DNA from: Hymenobacter cellulosivorans
Lineage (GTDB): Bacteria > Bacteroidota > Bacteroidia > Cytophagales > Hymenobacteraceae
Assembly: GCF_022919135.1 (NCBI RefSeq)
Contig: NZ_CP095049.1
Coordinates: 3,724,501-3,788,500, forward strand
Direction: 5' to 3'
DNA: 64,000 bases
The notes under the pieces: generated by a model
Told to the model about the DNA's origin: nothing
What the model saw: the letters and a program-made list of their open reading frames with translations, nothing else
The model's database searches: none
In this document: one piece after another, positions 63,601-64,000 of the stretch
Layout: the number at the start of each line of letters is the position of its first letter
Numbering within the stretch: position 1 is the first letter of the stretch
Translations under genes and position numbers: made by a program

Positions 63601-64000
63601 CGTGGATACGCTCAACGACCTGATCGAATCCATTGCTTCACCGGTACTCGAAGTGTCCCGCGTGGTACGCGCCATTTCGGAAGGTGATTTGACCCAGAAA
63701 GTAGAGATTCAGACCGCCGGCGATATTCTTGCCATGTCGAACGCTCTGAACATCGCCGTTGAAAACCTCAACGAGCTGCTCGGCGAAATCAACGACTCGT
63801 CGCAGATTGTAGGGGAGTCGTCGGAGGAAATGGCGGCTAAAGGCCAGGAGATGAGCCGGGTAACGGTTGACGTGGCCTTGGCCATGCAGCAGATGGCCGA
63901 AGGCGCGCAGAACCAGGCTTTGAAGACCGACCAGGCCTTTAAGCTGATCGAAGAAATCATGCAGGCCACCAAGGAAACGGCTGGCAAAGCTGACATCGTG
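60656..64000 (+). CDS. Giant soluble poly-HAMP signalling protein, 3' end outside the window
   Basis: The frame is open from the ATG at 60656 to the right edge: 1115 codons without a stop. After a Ser/Thr/Pro-rich N-terminus (about 1-75), there are about ten HAMP-type units of exactly 92 residues, for example [54 protein letters not shown] and [18 protein letters not shown]. No transmembrane segment was seen, so it is cytoplasmic. At the end (about residues 1020-1115) comes a helical stretch resembling the start of a methyl-accepting or kinase-type coiled coil ([23 protein letters not shown]). Poly-HAMP arrays of about 90 residues per unit occur in group III hybrid histidine kinases of fungi and in bacterial relatives. 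The output domain lies beyond the window. Confidence 0.9.
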   Translation, partial: MASGKTTKNTNTPENNAPEQDSPSSNPTPSHTPSAPYDRSSLLRPSGARTSSDITRKRGSGRGSEDSQEADYVNDQLNRVLYALDAFKKGDVSVRLTKQNDDIFAEIAEAYNSMVEMIGGVGGEVSRISKVAGVEGNLKARASAENASGFWRDMINNINGLVDSIAVPVLEVGKVLKNISKGNLDETFQIPVSGDFKVMAETINKTIDNLNLFAGEVTRVAQEVGTEGKLGGQASVPNVGGVWKQLTDNVNTMASNLTSQVRDIANVATAVAKGDLTQKITVDVKGELLQLKQNLNQMVDSLNLFAGEVTRVAQEVGTEGKLGGQAIVPNVSGVWKDLTDNVNNMASNLTSQVRDIANVATAVAKGDLSQKITVDVKGELLQLKQNLNQMVDSLNLFAGEVTRVAQEVGTEGRLGGQASVPNVAGVWKELTDNVNYMASNLTSQVRDIANVATAVARGDLSQKITVDVKGELLQLKQNLNQMVDSLNLFAGEVTRVAQEVGTEGKLGGQASVPNVAGVWKELTDNVNYMASNLTSQVRDIANVATAVARGDLSQKMTVNVKGEILELKNILNQMVDSLNIFGDEVTRVAREVGTEGKLGGQANVPRVGGTWKELTDNVNTMAANLTSQVRDIANVATAVAKGDLTQKMTVDVKGEILDLKNILNQMVDSLNIFAGEVTRVAREVGTEGILGGQANVPSVSGTWKDLTDNVNTMASNLTSQVRDIANVATAVARGDLSQKVTVNVRGELLQLKENLNQMVDSLNTFGDEVTRVAREVGTEGRLGGQAVVPNVRGTWKDLTDNVNTMAASLTSQVRDIANVTTAVARGDLSQKVSVDVKGELLDLKDNINRMVDSLNIFAGEVTRVAQEVGTEGRLGGQANVPNVSGIWKDLTDNVNTMAANLTTQVRGIVKVVTGVSQGDLTQKLRLEAKGEVAELADTINRMVDDLNRLALEVSRVAKVAGVEGKLTERATVGGVSGSWKEIVDTLNDLIESIASPVLEVSRVVRAISEGDLTQKVEIQTAGDILAMSNALNIAVENLNELLGEINDSSQIVGESSEEMAAKGQEMSRVTVDVALAMQQMAEGAQNQALKTDQAFKLIEEIMQATKETAGKADIV
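61015..63500 (+). repeat. 276-nt tandem repeats inside the poly-HAMP gene
   Basis: The phrase CTTCGCCGGCGAAGTAACCC and close variants recur at 61291, 61567, 61843, 62119, 62395, 62671, 62947 and 63223, always 276 bases apart, with diverged units before (near 61015) and after (63499). Neighbouring units are identical over more than 100 bases in places (for example around 61495-61600 and 61771-61876), more than protein conservation alone requires. Confidence 0.92.

Noticed and set aside
60985..63996. Series of minus-strand frames with repeated [12 protein letters not shown] peptides
   Set aside because: They are antisense copies of the poly-HAMP repeats and carry the same 276-base period.

Overview
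The window is about 64 kb of GC-rich chromosome from a member of the Bacteroidota, most likely a Hymenobacter-like Cytophagale. Three things support this: a SusC/SusD pair, type IX secretion (T9SS) C-terminal sorting domains of both the YPNP and the gliding-motility (CHU_C-like) type, and TAnnTTTG -7 promoter elements in front of gyrB and the tRNAs. The genus is an inference from composition, gene families and intergenic hairpin repeats. No plasmid, phage, transposase or CRISPR signature was seen.

Region 1 (1-23.6 kb) is a pectin/rhamnogalacturonan-I utilisation locus: the end of a SusC transporter, SusD, a broken PL11 rhamnogalacturonan lyase, a lipoprotein, then (minus strand) a GH2 enzyme, two GH43-like enzymes and a GDSL/CE12 esterase, and finally (plus strand) an intact, longer PL11 lyase with a T9SS tail. 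Between these two arms sits a five-gene operon (5.5-13.5 kb) that is the most unusual part of the window: a MoxR AAA+ ATPase, a protein with a degenerate vWA domain plus a beta-propeller-like region, a membrane-anchored TPR/propeller-like protein, and two small partners. It matches the MoxR-vWA-beta-propeller ternary systems that have been predicted computationally to act in biological conflict and whose mechanism is, as far as I know, uncharacterised.

Region 2 (24-43 kb) is mixed: a gliding-type T9SS protein, hutH, hisS, a STAS-like protein, a DUF2459 protein, an alpha/beta hydrolase, a serine-hydrolase/TPR protein, a TonB-dependent outer-membrane barrel, two small secreted proteins, a MORN-repeat protein, a thiolase and an isolated BatC/BatB pair. 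Two genes with carboxypeptidase-regulatory-like domains share a conserved upstream motif.

Region 3 (43-64 kb) is mostly housekeeping: tRNA-Ser(GCT), tRNA-Pro(TGG), tRNA-Arg(TCT), a T9SS BNR protein, gyrB, a RidA protein, ppk1 and ppx (convergent over one terminator), a metallophosphoesterase-outer-membrane-barrel fusion, a YdjM-like membrane protein, a sirtuin, a DUF4846 protein, topA, and the start of a giant soluble poly-HAMP signalling protein built from 276-nt tandem repeats that runs off the window. A 39-bp perfect palindrome is fused to the 3' end of tRNA-Arg. At least nine large inverted repeats lie between genes.
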